The translations under genes and the position numbers were made by a program. From Sphaerotilus natans (GTDB lineage Bacteria; Pseudomonadota; Gammaproteobacteria; Burkholderiales; Burkholderiaceae_C): a stretch of 64,000 nt of DNA. Position 1 is the first letter of the stretch. Each line of letters opens with the position of its first letter. Shown here one piece after another: positions 62,610 through 64,000 of the stretch. The notes under the pieces are model-generated. The model made no database searches, was not told the origin of the DNA, and saw nothing but the letters and a program-made list of their open reading frames with translations. The DNA lies in NCBI RefSeq assembly GCF_900156335.1, contig NZ_FTMZ01000006.1, positions 153,284 through 217,283 on the forward strand. The letters run 5' to 3'.

Positions 62610-63629
62610 ATGACCCTGCGTATCGGCATCATCGGCTGCGGCGGCATCGGCCAGGAACACGCCCGTCGGCTGCACTTCAAGCTCGCTGGCGCCCAGGTCG
62701 TCGCGATCAACGACATCAATGTCGCCGCGGCGACCCAGTTCTCGGAAATGTCGGGCATCAAGGCCCGCGTGCTCGACACTTATCAGGCCGTCATCGACGC
62801 GCCGGACGTGGATGCGCTGGTCGTCGCCTCCTGGGGCCCGGCGCACGAGGAGCAGGTGCTGGCCTGCATTGCCGCGGGCAAGCCGGTCTTCTGCGAGAAG
62901 CCGCTGGCCGTCACCGCCGAGGGCGCGCGCCGCATCGTCGAGGCCGAGGTCCAGGCCGGCAAGAAGCTGGTGCAGGTCGGCTTCATGCGCCGCTACGACG
63001 CCGGCTACCGCGCGCTGAAGGCCACGCTGGACGCCGGCACCGTCGGCGACGCGCTGCTGGTGCACGCCGCCCACCGCAACCCGGCGGTGCCGGAGATGTA
63101 CGTCGGCGACATGAGCATCACCGACACCTTCATCCACGAGATCGACGTCTTCCGCTGGCTGCTGAACGACGACTACGTCTCGGTGCAGGTCATCGAGGGC
63201 CGCAAGACCCGCAACGCCCACGCCGGCCTGCATGACCCGATCACCGTGCTGCTGGAGACCCGCCAGGGCATCCGCATCGACACCGAGATCTTCGTCGCCT
63301 GCCGCTTCGGCTATGACATCCAGTGCCATGTCGTCGGCGAGACCGGCGTGGCCAGCCTGCCCGAGCCGATGAGCGTGCCGCTGCGCTCGAACGCGCGCCA
63401 GGGCTCCGGCCTCCTGATGGACTGGAAGCTGCGCTTCATCGACAGCTACGACGTCGAGCTGCAGGACTGGATCGAGGCCACCGTGCGCGGCGAGGTCAAC
63501 GGCCCCGACGCCTGGGACGGCTATGTCGCCAGCGTCACCGCCGAGGCCTGCATCGAGGCGCGCAAGACGAAGCAGATCCTGCCGATCGCGCTGCCCGAGC
63601 GCCCCGCCTTCTACAGCCGCCAAGGCTGA
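62610..63629 (+). CDS. iolG: Inositol 2-dehydrogenase, Bacillus IolG type (copy 2)
   Basis: A 339-aa protein closely similar to the copy at 57196 over its full length: K97 (FCEKPLA), D172 and H176 ([10 protein letters not shown]) are identical in position, as are long blocks such as [14 protein letters not shown] and [28 protein letters not shown] precedes the ATG. The copies differ mainly at surface and substrate-lobe positions (for example [10 protein letters not shown] for VHCAHRNPSV), so they may prefer different inositol isomers. The operator at 62529 lies in its promoter. Confidence 0.9.
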   Translation: MTLRIGIIGCGGIGQEHARRLHFKLAGAQVVAINDINVAAATQFSEMSGIKARVLDTYQAVIDAPDVDALVVASWGPAHEEQVLACIAAGKPVFCEKPLAVTAEGARRIVEAEVQAGKKLVQVGFMRRYDAGYRALKATLDAGTVGDALLVHAAHRNPAVPEMYVGDMSITDTFIHEIDVFRWLLNDDYVSVQVIEGRKTRNAHAGLHDPITVLLETRQGIRIDTEIFVACRFGYDIQCHVVGETGVASLPEPMSVPLRSNARQGSGLLMDWKLRFIDSYDVELQDWIEATVRGEVNGPDAWDGYVASVTAEACIEARKTKQILPIALPERPAFYSRQG

Positions 63630-63635
63630 TCGAGA

Positions 63636-63661
63636 CAGGCCGGACCGCGGGGGCCGGCCTG
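63636..63661 (+). promoter_or_regulatory. Strong stem-loop between iolG copy 2 and the next gene
   Basis: CAGGCCGG at 63636-63643 pairs with CCGGCCTG at 63654-63661, an 8-bp all-matched GC-rich stem with a 10-nt loop. No T tract follows, so it is not a typical intrinsic terminator. It may stabilise the upstream mRNA or set different expression for the downstream gene. Confidence 0.42.
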
Positions 63662-63727
63662 CCGCCCTGTCCTTCACGACCCCCGCATCGCCCCCGTCCC
63701 ACACCGAACATTCCAGGAGACCCGCCC

Positions 63728-64000
63728 ATGAAGATCGCCCTCGACCCCTACATGATCCGCCACCTGCCGCTGACCGAGCTGCCCGCGGCGGTGGCCGAGC
63801 TCGGCTACGACCAGATCGAGCTGTCGCCACGCAGCGACTTCCTCGACTGGTGGGTGATGCCGCGCGCGACCCAGCCGCGCATGCGCGAGTTCAAGGCCGC
63901 GATGCGCGCCGCCGGCGTGGGCCTGGCCTCGGTGCAGCCGATGTACCGCTGGGCCAGCCCCTTCGAGGACGAGCGCCAGTGGGCGGTGCGCTGCTGGAAG
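63728..64000 (+). CDS. IolH-like TIM-barrel protein, N-terminal part
   Basis: The first 91 residues are visible; the frame continues past the right edge. The N-terminus MKIALDPYMIRHLPL, then ELGYDQIELSPRSDFLDWW and LASVQPMYRWASPF, resembles IolH of Bacillus (sugar phosphate isomerase/epimerase superfamily), whose role in inositol catabolism is not fixed. CAGGAGACCCGCCC precedes the ATG. It lies 98 bp after iolG copy 2 with a stem-loop between. Confidence 0.6.
   Translation, partial: MKIALDPYMIRHLPLTELPAAVAELGYDQIELSPRSDFLDWWVMPRATQPRMREFKAAMRAAGVGLASVQPMYRWASPFEDERQWAVRCWK

Overview
The window looks like the chromosome of a Burkholderiales betaproteobacterium, perhaps close to the Sphaerotilus/Leptothrix/Roseateles group. 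By eye it is roughly two thirds G+C. It carries a Porin_4-type porin and a Bug-family (TctC-like) solute-binding protein, both typical of the order, and strong Shine-Dalgarno sites of the form AGGAGACAAG. No rRNA, tRNA, insertion sequence, phage gene or CRISPR array was recognised. Genes are tightly packed: no intergenic stretch exceeds about 280 bp, and several neighbours overlap by ATGA or GTGA.

Region 1 (1-10993) is a phosphate and copper block. The 5' part of a Tat-exported PhoX-type phosphatase faces left. A rightward cluster follows: DUF2946 protein, TonB-dependent receptor, PepSY membrane protein, MbnP copper lipoprotein, MbnH di-heme enzyme, outer-membrane barrel, PCuAC copper chaperone, second DUF2946 protein, small membrane-anchored protein and a Crp-like regulator. 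No methanobactin precursor or biosynthesis gene is present. I read this as a copper uptake and periplasmic delivery system that uses a kynurenine-type copper site. A Pho box-like element and a perfect 18-bp palindrome lie between phoX and the cluster.

Region 2 (10926-32985) begins with hppD (tyrosine catabolism), then becomes a nearly complete pectin and uronate locus. GntR/FCD and LacI regulators stand opposite a TRAP transporter (dctPQM). Uronate dehydrogenase (udh), an SMP-30 lactonase and KDG kinase follow, then a porin, kdgF, kduI, kduD, an oligogalacturonide ABC transporter (togMNAB), a pectate lyase lipoprotein, oligogalacturonate lyase, a MATE exporter and KdgR. Two entry routes are encoded: oxidation of saturated uronate (Udh plus lactonase), and the unsaturated route (Pel, Ogl, KdgF, KduI, KduD, KdgK). 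KdgR-box-like sites lie at the kdgK and kduI promoters.

Region 3 (33053-45809) is mixed metabolism: ilvD, a YnfA-type membrane protein, two aldo/keto reductases with a divergent LysR regulator, a vanillate demethylase-like pair (vanB, vanA), MarR and HxlR regulators, qorB, an FAD-linked hydroxyacid dehydrogenase, an atypical SDR and a Bug-type binding protein.

Region 4 (45901-64000, continuing past the right edge) is an inositol or cyclitol locus. It has five Gfo/Idh/MocA dehydrogenases (two are paralogous IolG proteins with the Bacillus catalytic residues), four IolI/IolE/IolH-like TIM-barrel proteins, one RbsABC-type ABC transporter, three LacI regulators and two RpiR regulators. Sites resembling the rhizobial IolR operator GGAA-N6-TTCC lie upstream of an RpiR gene and of the second iolG. 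The later pathway genes iolB, iolC, iolD and iolA are not in the window.
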